A stretch of 34,575 nucleotides of DNA, from the NCBI GenBank assembly GCA_013151575.1, contig JAADHZ010000153.1, forward strand, positions 1 through 34,575. Direction: 5' to 3'. Made by a program: the position numbers and the translations under genes. The notes beneath the pieces are model-generated. The model made no database searches. It was not told the DNA's origin and saw nothing but the letters and a program-made list of their open reading frames with translations. Source of the DNA: Gammaproteobacteria bacterium (GTDB lineage Bacteria > Pseudomonadota > Gammaproteobacteria > SZUA-152). Shown here one piece after another: positions 8,671 through 16,585 of the stretch (the first letter of the stretch is position 1; the number at the start of each line of letters is the position of its first letter).

Positions 8671-9516
8671 ATGTCTTTAGACAATATTCTGAACAACTGG
8701 TCTGACTATCGTAAAGGCGCCGAAGAAGGTGGTCACCACGATTATGAACATCGTTGGACCATGGCAATCAACCTTGATGTCTGCATAGGGTGTAACGCAT
8801 GTTCCGTTGCTTGCTACGCAGAAAACAATCTGGCGGTGGTTGGCAAAGAAAGGTTTGAAAAAGGCCAGGCCATGCACTGGATGCGCATCGAGCGTTACTG
8901 GGATCAGGCGGCGGATATGGAACACCCGGAGCAGGGGGCCAGTTTCCTGCCAATGCTGTGTCAGCAATGTGGCGCAGCTACCTGTGAACCGGTTTGCCCG
9001 GTGGCGGCGACCTATCACACACCGGATGGTTTGAATGCCCAGGTGTATAACCGCTGTATTGGTTCGCGTTACTGTTCTAATAACTGCCCGTTCCGGGTTC
9101 GTTATTTCAATTTTTACTCCTATTACGAATCTGCTTGGCCGTCCCCCATGGAACAGCAACTGAATCCGGATATTTCGGTGCGCGACAAGGGTGTAATGGA
9201 GAAGTGCACTTTTTGTGTTCAGCGTATCCGTACTGTCAAGGACCGAGCCAAAATGGAAGACCGCAGTGTGGTTGACGGCGAGGCAATGACGGCTTGCGCT
9301 CAGGCTTGTCCAACTTCCGCCATCGTGTTTGGGGACACCATGGACGAGAGCAGCGCAGTGAGTCAGCTGTGGAAAAAACACCAAGTCAAACGTGGCACCT
9401 ACCAAAGCACCCGTGGCGAAAAGGCCAACCCCAATTTGCGCGGATACCGTATTTTTGAAGAGTTAAATGTGGATCCGTCAATAATGTATCTCGAACGTGT
9501 TCGCGAAGATGTTTAA
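8671..9516 (+). CDS. actB2: Alternative complex III subunit ActB, four-cluster iron-sulfur part
   Basis: 281-residue ferredoxin-like protein of the PsrB/HybA type, the electron-transfer half of ActB. Four Cys groups are visible: CIGCNACSVAC (38-48), CQQCGAATCEPVC (97-109), CIGSRYCSNNC (129-139) and CTFC plus CAQAC (179-182, 209-213). In the third group the second Cys of the CxxC is Ser132, the pattern expected for a [3Fe-4S] cluster, so the set predicts three [4Fe-4S] and one [3Fe-4S], as established for ACIII. There is no signal peptide, so the protein probably travels with the Tat-exported partner. GGAGGGA lies inside the upstream gene's end, and the two genes are almost contiguous, so they are surely co-translated. 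Confidence 0.92.
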   Translation: MSLDNILNNWSDYRKGAEEGGHHDYEHRWTMAINLDVCIGCNACSVACYAENNLAVVGKERFEKGQAMHWMRIERYWDQAADMEHPEQGASFLPMLCQQCGAATCEPVCPVAATYHTPDGLNAQVYNRCIGSRYCSNNCPFRVRYFNFYSYYESAWPSPMEQQLNPDISVRDKGVMEKCTFCVQRIRTVKDRAKMEDRSVVDGEAMTACAQACPTSAIVFGDTMDESSAVSQLWKKHQVKRGTYQSTRGEKANPNLRGYRIFEELNVDPSIMYLERVREDV

Positions 9517-9573
9517 GGCGAGGCGCCAGCTTCTCGTGGTAAGGGTGTTGCACAGATCTAAGGTGAAATAATA

Positions 9574-10989
9574 ATGACGATGGCGACTGAAAAAGATATT
9601 AACGAGCAGATTGCGTGGGCGAAGATCAATACTGACGTTCTGCGCAGTATGGAAAATCCACGGCCGGCCTACTGGGTGACTGTGGCCGTGTGTGTGGCAA
9701 TGATTTCCGTAGCAGTATTCGCGGAATACATTCAGTACACGGAGGGTATGGGATATGCCAACCTCAATAATCCACACATGTGGGATTTATACATCGCGAG
9801 CTTCGTGTTCTGGATCGGCATGAGCCACTCCGGCACGTTACTGTCCGCAATTTTGCATCTCATGCATTCGGACTGGCGTAAACCGATTTATCGTTTTGCA
9901 GAGGCGATGACGACATTCTCGTTGTTGACCGCTGGCCTGTTCCCCATTATCCATTTGGGGCGCGTGTGGAACATGTATTGGGTATTGCCTTATGTGTCTG
10001 ATCGTGGGCACTGGCCAAACTTTCGTTCCCCGCTGGCTTGGGATGCCTTCGCCATCAGCACCTACTTGTCGGCGTCCATGTTGTTCCTGTTTATCGGCAT
10101 GATCCCCGATTTGGCTATCTGTCGAGACCATGGCAAAGGCTGGCGGAAAAAATTGTACACCGTGTTGGCGCTGGGTTGGGAGGGCAACGATCGACAGTGG
10201 CGTCATTTCCGAAAGACTTACTTACTGATGGCCTGTTTCCTGATTCCACTAGCGGTATCGGTGCACTCCATCGTGTCTGCTGATTTCGCCATGGCCATCA
10301 TGCCGGGCTGGCACGTGACGTCCTTCCCTCCTTATTTTGTGGCGGGCGCACTGTACTCCGGTTGTGCGGCGATCATCACCCTGTTCGTGCTGTTGCGGTA
10401 CTTCTTCCGTTTTGAGGACTACATGACCCTGCCGATCATGGAAAAAACCGCCAAACTGACTTTCGCCATCGCCATGGTGTGGACTTACCTGAATCTCGTT
10501 GAGTTCGCGTCCATTTGGTACGGTCATAATGTTTATGACAAGGAACTGCTCATTGCCAAGGCCACCGGCGCATATGCACCGATTTTCTGGTCCATGATCT
10601 TCCTGGGCTCTGTATTGCCCTTCACCCTGGCGTTCCGCTCACTGCGTCGCCACATGCCGACAATGTTCGTGGTGTCGATACTTCTGAACGTGGGCATGTT
10701 CTTTGAACGCTGGATGATCGTGGCGCCCACGCTGTCCCTGTCGCAGGAACCCCATCAGTGGGATGTGATGTGGGGAAGCGTCGTGGAATGGGGCATTGTT
10801 TTTGGTAGCTTTGGCTGGTTCGGGTTGTTGTTCCTTATCTTTGTAAAGGTGTTTCCATCCGTCTCCATGTATGAAGTGAAAGAGATGGTGTTCCATCGGC
10901 AGCGTAGCGCTGGTGAGGAAGACCTTATTCGCATGACGGACCACACGCAGCCCGCAACCGAGACTGCCGGTGGGGAGGAATCGAAATGA
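9574..10989 (+). CDS. actC: Alternative complex III subunit ActC, NrfD/PsrC-like membrane protein
   Basis: 471-residue integral membrane protein with about ten hydrophobic helices (first near residues 28-49, last near 415-435), matching the quinol-binding NrfD-like ActC subunit that anchors the complex. The loop motifs GMSHSGTLLSAILH and IMPGWHVTSFPPYF are the typical NrfD-family signatures around the quinone site. The gene lies 57 bases after actB2; AGGTGA lies upstream of the ATG at 9574. Its stop overlaps the ATG of actD by four bases (ATGA), implying translational coupling. Length and topology are normal for the family. Confidence 0.93.
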   Translation: MTMATEKDINEQIAWAKINTDVLRSMENPRPAYWVTVAVCVAMISVAVFAEYIQYTEGMGYANLNNPHMWDLYIASFVFWIGMSHSGTLLSAILHLMHSDWRKPIYRFAEAMTTFSLLTAGLFPIIHLGRVWNMYWVLPYVSDRGHWPNFRSPLAWDAFAISTYLSASMLFLFIGMIPDLAICRDHGKGWRKKLYTVLALGWEGNDRQWRHFRKTYLLMACFLIPLAVSVHSIVSADFAMAIMPGWHVTSFPPYFVAGALYSGCAAIITLFVLLRYFFRFEDYMTLPIMEKTAKLTFAIAMVWTYLNLVEFASIWYGHNVYDKELLIAKATGAYAPIFWSMIFLGSVLPFTLAFRSLRRHMPTMFVVSILLNVGMFFERWMIVAPTLSLSQEPHQWDVMWGSVVEWGIVFGSFGWFGLLFLIFVKVFPSVSMYEVKEMVFHRQRSAGEEDLIRMTDHTQPATETAGGEESK

Positions 10990-11513
10990 GCAAGCATCGT
11001 TTACTGGCCTTATTCAGTGATTTCGAGGAGGCGCATGCTGCCATCGCGGATATCCGGCGCAACGTGGTGCCCGGTGTGACCGTGGATGATGTCACCATGA
11101 AATCACCTATCGAACACCCGGACGTAGAAGAGGTTCTGGGTGAGCGCCCGGTGCATATACAGAAGTTCACCCTGTTTGGAGCCATCTTTGGCGTCACATT
11201 TGGTTTTCTCTTTCTGGCGGGTGCGCAAGCCACATTCTTGGTTCAGCCACAGGGTGGTAAAGCAGTTATTCCGTTACCGTCCAATTTTGTACTTATGTAC
11301 GAGATGCTGATTTTCTTCGCGGTTTGGTTGACGTTTTTTTCGTTTCTCTTTTTGTCCGGCCTGTTCAAGAAACGCAGTGCGCTGTACAGCGAGAAAGTGA
11401 GTCTCGACCAAGTGGCAATCATGTTAGAGCTGAATGAAGCTCACACGGACCCCATCAAGGATTTGTTTCAAAAGCATAAAGTGCTGGAAATTCGAGAAGA
11501 GGTCATAAAATGA
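10986..11513 (+). CDS. actD: Alternative complex III subunit ActD (DUF3341)
   Basis: 175 residues, DUF3341 family. A soluble N-terminal part (about 1-55, starting KHRLLALFSDFEEAHAAI) precedes two membrane helices (about 58-82 and 98-124), the second followed by a charged C-terminal tail. ActD is a small membrane subunit of ACIII that packs against ActC. The gene overlaps actC and actE by four bases on each side (ATGA junctions). Nothing is unusual in length or motif. Confidence 0.92.
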   Translation: MSKHRLLALFSDFEEAHAAIADIRRNVVPGVTVDDVTMKSPIEHPDVEEVLGERPVHIQKFTLFGAIFGVTFGFLFLAGAQATFLVQPQGGKAVIPLPSNFVLMYEMLIFFAVWLTFFSFLFLSGLFKKRSALYSEKVSLDQVAIMLELNEAHTDPIKDLFQKHKVLEIREEVIK

Positions 11514-12043
11514 GAAGGCTTAATATTTTGGCTGCATTGTTGGCAATTCCTTCTGTGGCATTGGCATGGCCGTGGTCACAGGACATGATGAATCAGCCCA
11601 GCATCAAGCCGCAGGAAGGTGTAATGACGCCTTTTCCCAAACGTTCAGTACCCGTGATGGGCATCCCCACCAAAGTTGCGAACCGGGAGGAAGCCAGGGA
11701 TCTGGTGAACCCTATTGCGGTAACTGCCGCGTCGTTAAAAAAAGGGCGGAATTTGTTCATCATCTATTGCTCTGCCTGTCACGGGTTGACAGGCAAAGCG
11801 GACTCGCCCATCAGCTCTAAAATTGGTGCCATTGATCTGACCGATGACTATGTGCAAAAAAGTCTTAGCGAGGGCTGGGTTTGGGGCACCATCACTTTTG
11901 GTAGTTATGTGATGCCAGCCTACGGCATACCGAATGAGCTGGGTGGTTCAAATGATTTGTCGCCTGAAGAACGGTGGCACGTGGTGAACTACTTGAAGAA
12001 TGGCCTGTTAAATGAAAAGACCACGGCGGTGGCGATTAACTAG
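11510..12043 (+). CDS. actE: Alternative complex III subunit ActE, monoheme cytochrome c
   Basis: 177 residues with a Sec-type signal (MRRLNILAALLAIPSVALA) and one heme site CSACH (87-91); Met135 in YVMPAYG is the probable distal ligand. ActE is the monoheme cytochrome that takes electrons from ActA and hands them to an oxidase or soluble carrier. Some ActE proteins are lipoproteins, but there is no lipobox Cys after the signal here, so this one is either cleaved free or held by the complex. The start codon overlaps the actD stop (ATGA). The gap to actF is 65 bases. Confidence 0.92.
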   Translation: MRRLNILAALLAIPSVALAWPWSQDMMNQPSIKPQEGVMTPFPKRSVPVMGIPTKVANREEARDLVNPIAVTAASLKKGRNLFIIYCSACHGLTGKADSPISSKIGAIDLTDDYVQKSLSEGWVWGTITFGSYVMPAYGIPNELGGSNDLSPEERWHVVNYLKNGLLNEKTTAVAIN

Positions 12044-12108
12044 ATTGGCCTTTGGCTGGATAAATAATCCGTCGTTTTGGATCTGAGAGAAAAAGGGGTA
12101 ACGGTTAA

Positions 12109-13152
12109 ATGGAGAATTTTGGAAGCTGGTCTGTATTGACCACTAACTTTCTCGTCGTGCTGTACATCGCATTGGCCGGAGTGACATTAGCGTCGTCGAT
12201 TTTGCACTTAGTGAACGGCAAATGGCGCTACCAAGTGCGTTTTTTTGCGGTAGCTACGTCGGGTTTGTTTCCGTTGGCCGGTATTATGTTGCTGGTGTTG
12301 CTGTATGGCGGGGAGAACACCTTCCAGTGGCTGTCTCATAGTCACACGGAAGGCGCTGGACATAGCCTCAATGCTTGGCATGACTACACGTTTTTGGTTG
12401 TGCGCCAGATATTTGGTTTTCTGGCGGTTAGTGGGTTTTTCCTGCTGTTTATTAAATATCAGCACTTAACGACCGTGACTGACTCACCAGCCGTTCACCG
12501 TCGATTTCGGAACATCGCGTTACTCGTACCCTTCTTTTACATCTTGTACGGAACCATGGTGGCATGGGACTTCGAAATGACGATGATGCCGGGTTGGCAC
12601 AGTGCCAGCTATGGTGCTTACCAGTTCGTCAGCATGTTTCATATGTTCCTCGCATTCTTTGCCATCATGTTATTTATATTAATGCGCTCCGGCAAAATGG
12701 TTCGCCCTCCCAAGCCGTTTGTGATGAACTATCTTGCACAGCTGATGCTCGCGTTCACCATCCTGTGGACATACTTTTACTTCACTCAGTATCTCATCAT
12801 GTGGTATGGGCGCCTGCCGGAGGAAATGGATCGTTTCAATGCCATGATGCATTATGATCTTGCACCACTGTGGTGGGTGTTCTTGACACTGAAATTCTTT
12901 GTGCCATTCCTCACATTAGCGATATGGACGCCAAATCGCCACAATCCTGCGGTTATCGTGATGGTTGCCAGCAGCATTATGATAGGCACCTGGATTGAGC
13001 GGTACACGTGGATTTCAGGTTCAGTGGACCCCGAGTTCTATCATATCCCTATGACATCGATGTTCGATATTGCGGTGACGCTCACTGTGTTAGTCGTGGC
13101 TTGGTTTTCCATCAAGACGGTATTAACCAAGTATGGGCTGGTACGAGCTTAA
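12109..13152 (+). CDS. actF: Alternative complex III subunit ActF, NrfD-like membrane protein
   Basis: 347 residues, almost all membrane helices (about nine visible, the first near residues 12-31), homologous in style to ActC and closing the ACIII operon. The motif MMPGWHSASYGAY corresponds to IMPGWHVTSFPPY in ActC, consistent with a common origin of the two membrane subunits. AAAAGGGG lies upstream of the ATG at 12109. A strong intrinsic terminator follows 20 bases after the stop, so the operon ends here without cytochrome oxidase genes. Confidence 0.92.
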   Translation: MENFGSWSVLTTNFLVVLYIALAGVTLASSILHLVNGKWRYQVRFFAVATSGLFPLAGIMLLVLLYGGENTFQWLSHSHTEGAGHSLNAWHDYTFLVVRQIFGFLAVSGFFLLFIKYQHLTTVTDSPAVHRRFRNIALLVPFFYILYGTMVAWDFEMTMMPGWHSASYGAYQFVSMFHMFLAFFAIMLFILMRSGKMVRPPKPFVMNYLAQLMLAFTILWTYFYFTQYLIMWYGRLPEEMDRFNAMMHYDLAPLWWVFLTLKFFVPFLTLAIWTPNRHNPAVIVMVASSIMIGTWIERYTWISGSVDPEFYHIPMTSMFDIAVTLTVLVVAWFSIKTVLTKYGLVRA

Positions 13153-13172
13153 ACCGGATCGTTTGTCATGAT

Positions 13173-13198
13173 AAAAAGGGCCCTGCGGGGCCCTTTTT
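13173..13198 (+). terminator. Rho-independent terminator of the act operon
   Basis: A perfect 11-base stem AAAAAGGGCCC / GGGCCCTTTTT with a TGCG loop, ending in a T-run. It lies 20 bases after the actF stop and, because of the A-run on the left, could act in both directions. Confidence 0.92.
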
Positions 13199-13299
13199 GT
13201 TTGGGCGGAATTCATGCAATGTTTGTTTCATAGTGGCAACGATGCGTTGCAGGGTCGCAGAGAAAGTTAACCGCGTAGCGATAGGGCTGCTGGATTCTT

Positions 13300-13331
13300 A
13301 AAGCTCGGTCGCTTGCGCCCGAGCTTTTTAG
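13300..13331 (+). terminator. Second possible rho-independent terminator
   Basis: AAAGCTCGG (13300-13308) pairs with CCGAGCTTT (13319-13327) across a 10-base loop and runs into TTTTTA. No gene lies between this and the act terminator; it could be a backup terminator or serve a short untranslated transcript. Confidence 0.6.
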
Positions 13332-13499
13332 CAGGGTTGGCATTGCTTTTGGAAATGGGTTGCAGGGAGTGTGCGTGGTGGTGATTCCTTCTTCGCACTG
13401 CTACAGGCATATTTTTTACGCACCTGAATTTTGGCGAGGATGATATTCAGCTGTCAGTGCGACGGGCAGAGCACCCCCTACCGAGCCGTTCTGCTTTCT

Positions 13500-13566
13500 G
13501 TAGGGTGGGCATCGCCCACCAATGGTGCTTTGTCCCAGTTTCAACGGTGGGCACTGCCCACCCTAC
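13500..13566. repeat. Paired REP-like palindrome (BIME-like)
   Basis: GTAGGGTGGGCATCGCCCACC (split here as GTAGGGTGGGCA + TCGCCCACC, from 13501) is mirrored by GGTGGGCACTGCCCACCC + TAC at about 13545-13565. Each arm is itself a hairpin (GGTGGGCA/TGCCCACC type), and each carries GTAG at its outer edge. GTAG followed by a GC-rich hairpin, in head-to-head pairs, is the known layout of RAYT-associated REP doublets. No RAYT gene is present in this window. Confidence 0.65.
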
Positions 13567-13570
13567 GCTA

Positions 13571-13772
13571 AGGGACGGAAATTAAATAACTCATACAATT
13601 GACATCCCTGCTTCAGCCCGTCTTTGCCTAAAGCACCTACTCTTGGCGCCCGTTCTTCAATCGTAAAAGCTCGAAATAAGAGTGACTATTCCTGCACTTT
13701 TACTCAATCGGAACGAACAAATACGGACTAAATCAGAGCGCCACTTATATAAGTTATTAAATTTCCGTCCCT
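13571..13772. mobile_element. MITE-like element, copy 1
   Basis: About 200 bases bounded by near-perfect terminal inverted repeats: AGGGACGGAAATTAAATAAC at 13571 and, reversed, the complement of AGTTATTAAATTTCCGTCCC ending at 13772 (20 of 21 bases paired). TAA stands on both outer sides (13569-13571, 13772-13774), a possible short target duplication. The interior closely matches the element at 16362-16557 in the same orientation, with about 14 differences over about 150 bases by eye, and contains an inner stem GTAAAAG...CTTTTAC. There is no coding capacity, so it would need a transposase in trans. Confidence 0.72.
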
Positions 13773-13826
13773 AAGAAGCTGAATTTTGTTTAGAGGTGCG
13801 ATAATTATCGATATTTGTAGGGACGT

Positions 13827-14042
13827 ATGAGAGAAAAATTAAAGAAAAAAATTATTGAAGTATGTAATACAAAAATAGAGAAGAAAGGCTCAAATGTTGG
13901 TTTGTCTTTTTATGCTTTTTTTGAAAATAAAAATAATGATCCTGAGTTGTTATTTGAGGCGGCTCAATGGTGGATTATGATTCATAAATTGGATCATTTT
14001 GAAAAAGCGATTAAAATTAAAACGATGGTAGAAAATATGTAG
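13827..14042 (+). CDS. Small AT-rich hypothetical protein
   Basis: 71 residues, beginning MREKLKKKIIEVCNTK and containing EAAQWWIMIHKLDHFEKA, which looks like two amphipathic helices; composition is Lys/Glu-rich with no signal or membrane segment. AGGGACG lies just upstream of the ATG. It sits alone between the MITE-like copy 1 and the convergent murJ. Its base composition is far more AT-rich than murJ, which suggests recent arrival. I do not recognise a family; the amphipathic, protein-like sequence favours a real gene over chance. Confidence 0.5.
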   Translation: MREKLKKKIIEVCNTKIEKKGSNVGLSFYAFFENKNNDPELLFEAAQWWIMIHKLDHFEKAIKIKTMVENM

Positions 14043-14083
14043 TTGTATCAAAAAATATGGCTCCTCGCTGTTTCAAATGGGCG

Positions 14084-15646
14084 TTAGCCCTTCTGTCCCG
14101 CTAATTGCCGCAATCGAACCCCCAGCAGCAGCAGCACGCCAAAATAAACAAAACCGCCTGCGACTACCGACAGACTCAGGTGCGCGATACGTTCCCATAG
14201 CCCCCACGACAGCCAACGGGATAATTCCCCCGTGCCCCATATCAACACCCCTGCCATGGTGGCGCTCGCCAATAATACCCGTGCCGACATCAATCCCCAG
14301 CCAGGCTGCAAAGTAAGCACTCCCTCACGGCGCAAGGCACGAAATAACAAACCGGCATTGATGAATGCCGAGCAGGCCGTGGCCAGGGCGAGACCGCTGT
14401 GAGGGCCTCCGATATCCAGTAGCACCATGGGCACCACGAAGGCGATATTTAGTCCCATGTTACTTACCATGGCGATAATGCCGATACGCACCGGGGTACG
14501 GGTATCCTGTCGCGCATAAAAGCCGGGAGCCAGCACCTTTACCGCGATGAAACCCAGCAGGCCCAGGGAATAGGCCATGAGACTGAGGCGTGCCATGCTC
14601 ACATCCTGAATATCAAATTCGCCGTAGTGGAAGAGTGTGGTCAAAATGGGACCGGATAACACAAACAGCCCCACGGTGGCGGGGGCGCCAACTACCAGCA
14701 CCCAGCGCAGCGCCCAGTCCAGGGTGCGGGAAAACTTTTCTGGTTCGGCGGCAGCATGTTTCTGCGACAGGCTGGGCAGGATCACTGTGGCCAGCGCGAT
14801 GCCGAACACCCCCAGTGGAAATTCCACCAGCCGATCCGAGTAGTACAGCCACGAGACACTGCCCGCCACCAGAAAAGACGCAATGAGCGTGTCCAGCAGT
14901 AAATTGATTTGTGCTACCGACGAGCCAAAAATCGCTGGCAACATCAGCTTGCCAATGCGTCGTACCCCAGGCTCGCGCATGCCCCAGCGCGGCCACATCA
15001 GCAAGCCGAGGCGCTTTAGGAACGGCAGCTGAAATAGCAGCTGCGCCACGCCCGCCACTAATACACCCCAGGCCAACGCCACCACTGGCTGCTCAAAATA
15101 GGGGGCGCCCCAGATGGCCATGCCGATGAGCACCACGTTTAAAAACACCGGCGTGAATGCAGGCACTGCAAATCGCCCAAAGGCATTGAGGATGCTGCCG
15201 GACAGCGCCACCAGCGAGATGAATAATAGATAGGGAAAAGTAATGCGCAGCATGTCGGCGGTGAGATCAAACCGCGCGGGCTCATCAATGAATCCGGGTG
15301 CAAAGATCATCACCAGCACCGGTGCTGCCAGCGCCGCCAGCACTGTCAGCAGAAACAGGACACCACCGAGAGTACCGGCCGCGTGCTGGACCAGGCTACG
15401 CATTTCTTGCTCGCTACGCTGCGTTTTGTACTCGGTGAGCACCGGTACAAAAGCTTGCGAAAAGGCTCCTTCGGCAAACAGGCGGCGTAGGAAATTGGGA
15501 ATTTTGAACGCGATAAAAAAGGCATCGGTGGCAGGCCCCGCCCCCAAAAACTGCGCGAACACCACGTCTCTTACCAGCCCCAGCACCCGTGACACGCTGG
15601 TCATGGCGCTGACGATAGCGGTTGATTTCAGCAGTTTACGGCTCAT
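14084..15646 (-). CDS. murJ: Lipid II flippase MurJ (MviN)
   Basis: MurJ flips the peptidoglycan precursor lipid II across the inner membrane. The 520-residue product starts MSRKLLKSTAIVSAMTSVSR and shows the family's N-terminal signature GLVRDVVFAQFLGAGPATDAFFIAFKIPN (given in parts: GLVRDVVFAQFLG at about residue 24, then ATDAFFIAFKIPNFLRRLFA) with Arg and Asp residues needed in the central cavity. About 14 hydrophobic helices are spread over the chain, the normal number and length. Upstream, the divergent rnpB lies 336 bases away; the commonly adjacent ribF/ileS or rpsT are not here. The ATG at 15646 lacks a strong Shine-Dalgarno. Confidence 0.93.
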   Translation of the reverse strand: MSRKLLKSTAIVSAMTSVSRVLGLVRDVVFAQFLGAGPATDAFFIAFKIPNFLRRLFAEGAFSQAFVPVLTEYKTQRSEQEMRSLVQHAAGTLGGVLFLLTVLAALAAPVLVMIFAPGFIDEPARFDLTADMLRITFPYLLFISLVALSGSILNAFGRFAVPAFTPVFLNVVLIGMAIWGAPYFEQPVVALAWGVLVAGVAQLLFQLPFLKRLGLLMWPRWGMREPGVRRIGKLMLPAIFGSSVAQINLLLDTLIASFLVAGSVSWLYYSDRLVEFPLGVFGIALATVILPSLSQKHAAAEPEKFSRTLDWALRWVLVVGAPATVGLFVLSGPILTTLFHYGEFDIQDVSMARLSLMAYSLGLLGFIAVKVLAPGFYARQDTRTPVRIGIIAMVSNMGLNIAFVVPMVLLDIGGPHSGLALATACSAFINAGLLFRALRREGVLTLQPGWGLMSARVLLASATMAGVLIWGTGELSRWLSWGLWERIAHLSLSVVAGGFVYFGVLLLLGVRLRQLAGQKG

Positions 15647-15982
15647 TGTGCGACATATCGACAGAACGGAAATGTGTGCAGGTGTTCGGTGATTTCAGCA
15701 GGAATAATCAAGCTGGCATTCTACGCTGGTAACGAGCGGAAAGTCTCACACCGCCGCTTCTTCGTAAGCCGTTAACACAGGACGGGCTTGTTCAACCATC
15801 CTTGTTGAGCTTGCCTGACAGCAGTGCCTCGGGCTTTACCCTGAGCGTTGACTCTACGCTCAAGTGGCGTGCGTCAGCAGGCTCGGTGACGCGAAATTTT
15901 GAAGCACTGTCTGTAGCGGCAGGCGTACCGCTGGAATTCCGCCGCTTGTCACTTAGGCTTCGCTTGCGTAAGCTTCATTCCG
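15647..15982. other. Intergenic region between murJ and rnpB
   Basis: About 335 bases between divergently transcribed murJ and rnpB. I see no credible gene; an open frame that starts at 15802 runs straight into rnpB and is not coding. The right end holds the probable rnpB promoter, listed separately. The murJ promoter must also lie here but I cannot place it. Confidence 0.4.
15946..15974 (+). promoter_or_regulatory. Probable rnpB promoter
   Basis: TTGTCA (15946-15951) and TAAGCT (15969-15974) are separated by 17 bases, and the -10 ends about 8 bases before the expected first base of the RNase P RNA (15983). The -10 match is weak, but the position agrees with the RNA start. Confidence 0.45.
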
Positions 15983-16352
15983 GAAGTCGGCTGGACAGTC
16001 GCGGCATCTCCTTGTCGTTTTATTACGGCAGGGCGGGTGCGGAGGAAAGTCCGGGCTCCATAGGGCAGGGTGCCAGGTAACGCCTGGGGGGCGTGAGCCC
16101 ACGGAAAGTGCCGCAGAAAATATACCGCCTAAGCGCGAAAGTGCCGGTAAGGGTGAAATGGTGCGGTAAGAGCGCACCGCGCTGTTGGTAACAGCAGTGG
16201 CAGGGTAAACCCCACCCGGAGCAAGACCAAATAGGGGAACATTGGCGTGGCCCGCGTTGTTCCCGGGTAGGTTGCTTGAGCCGCGTGGTGACGCGTTGGC
16301 CAGATGAATGACTGTTCTCGACAAAACCCGGCTTACAGGCCGACTTCCACCT
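15983..16352 (+). ncRNA. rnpB: RNase P RNA (bacterial class A)
   Basis: This is the catalytic RNA that trims tRNA 5' leaders. The 5' end GAAGTCGGCT pairs with AGGCCGACTTC near 16338-16348, forming helix P1. The hallmark stretch GAGGAAAGTCCGGGCTCCAT lies near 16039, then GGGTGCCAGGTAACGCCTGG, GGTAAGGGTGAAATGGTGCG, AAACCCCACCCGGAGCAAGA and CCAAATAGGGG, all close to the E. coli rnpB sequence, and the 3' part contains AGATGAATGACTGTTCTCGAC. Length about 370 nt is normal. The open frames across this RNA on the minus strand are shadows. Confidence 0.97.
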
Positions 16353-16361
16353 TATCTTGGA

Positions 16362-16557
16362 GATGAAACACAATAACTTATTATAATTAGCATCCCTGTT
16401 TCAGCCCGTCTACGCTTAAAGTGCCTACTTTTGGTGCCCGTTCTTCAATCGTAAAAGCTCGAAATAAGAGCGACTATTCCTGCACTTTTACTTTATCAGA
16501 ATGGACAAATACGGACTAAATCAGAGCGCCACTTATAATAAGTTATTGTGTTTCATC
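16362..16557. mobile_element. MITE-like element, copy 2, abutting rnpB
   Basis: About 196 bases with perfect 25-base terminal inverted repeats (16362-16386 and 16533-16557), outermost GATGAAACACAATAACTTAT on the left and its complement on the right. The interior matches copy 1 (13571-13772) in the same orientation. The outermost bases differ from copy 1 (GATGAAACAC here, GGACGGAAATT there) yet remain self-complementary within each copy. It begins about 10 bases beyond rnpB's mature 3' end, so rnpB transcripts probably run into it. Confidence 0.72.
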
Positions 16558-16585
16558 CTTTATTTTCCAGTAATTTGGTAAAAAC

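Noticed and set aside
5744-9516. Qrc (menaquinone reductase) instead of ACIII
   Set aside because: Qrc has a multiheme cytochrome, a molybdopterin-like subunit, an iron-sulfur subunit and one NrfD protein, but lacks ActD, ActE and a second NrfD-like protein, all present here.
15802-16324. Open frames across the RNase P RNA on both strands
   Set aside because: The sequence is explained by the conserved rnpB RNA; the frames only exist because the RNA is GC-rich.
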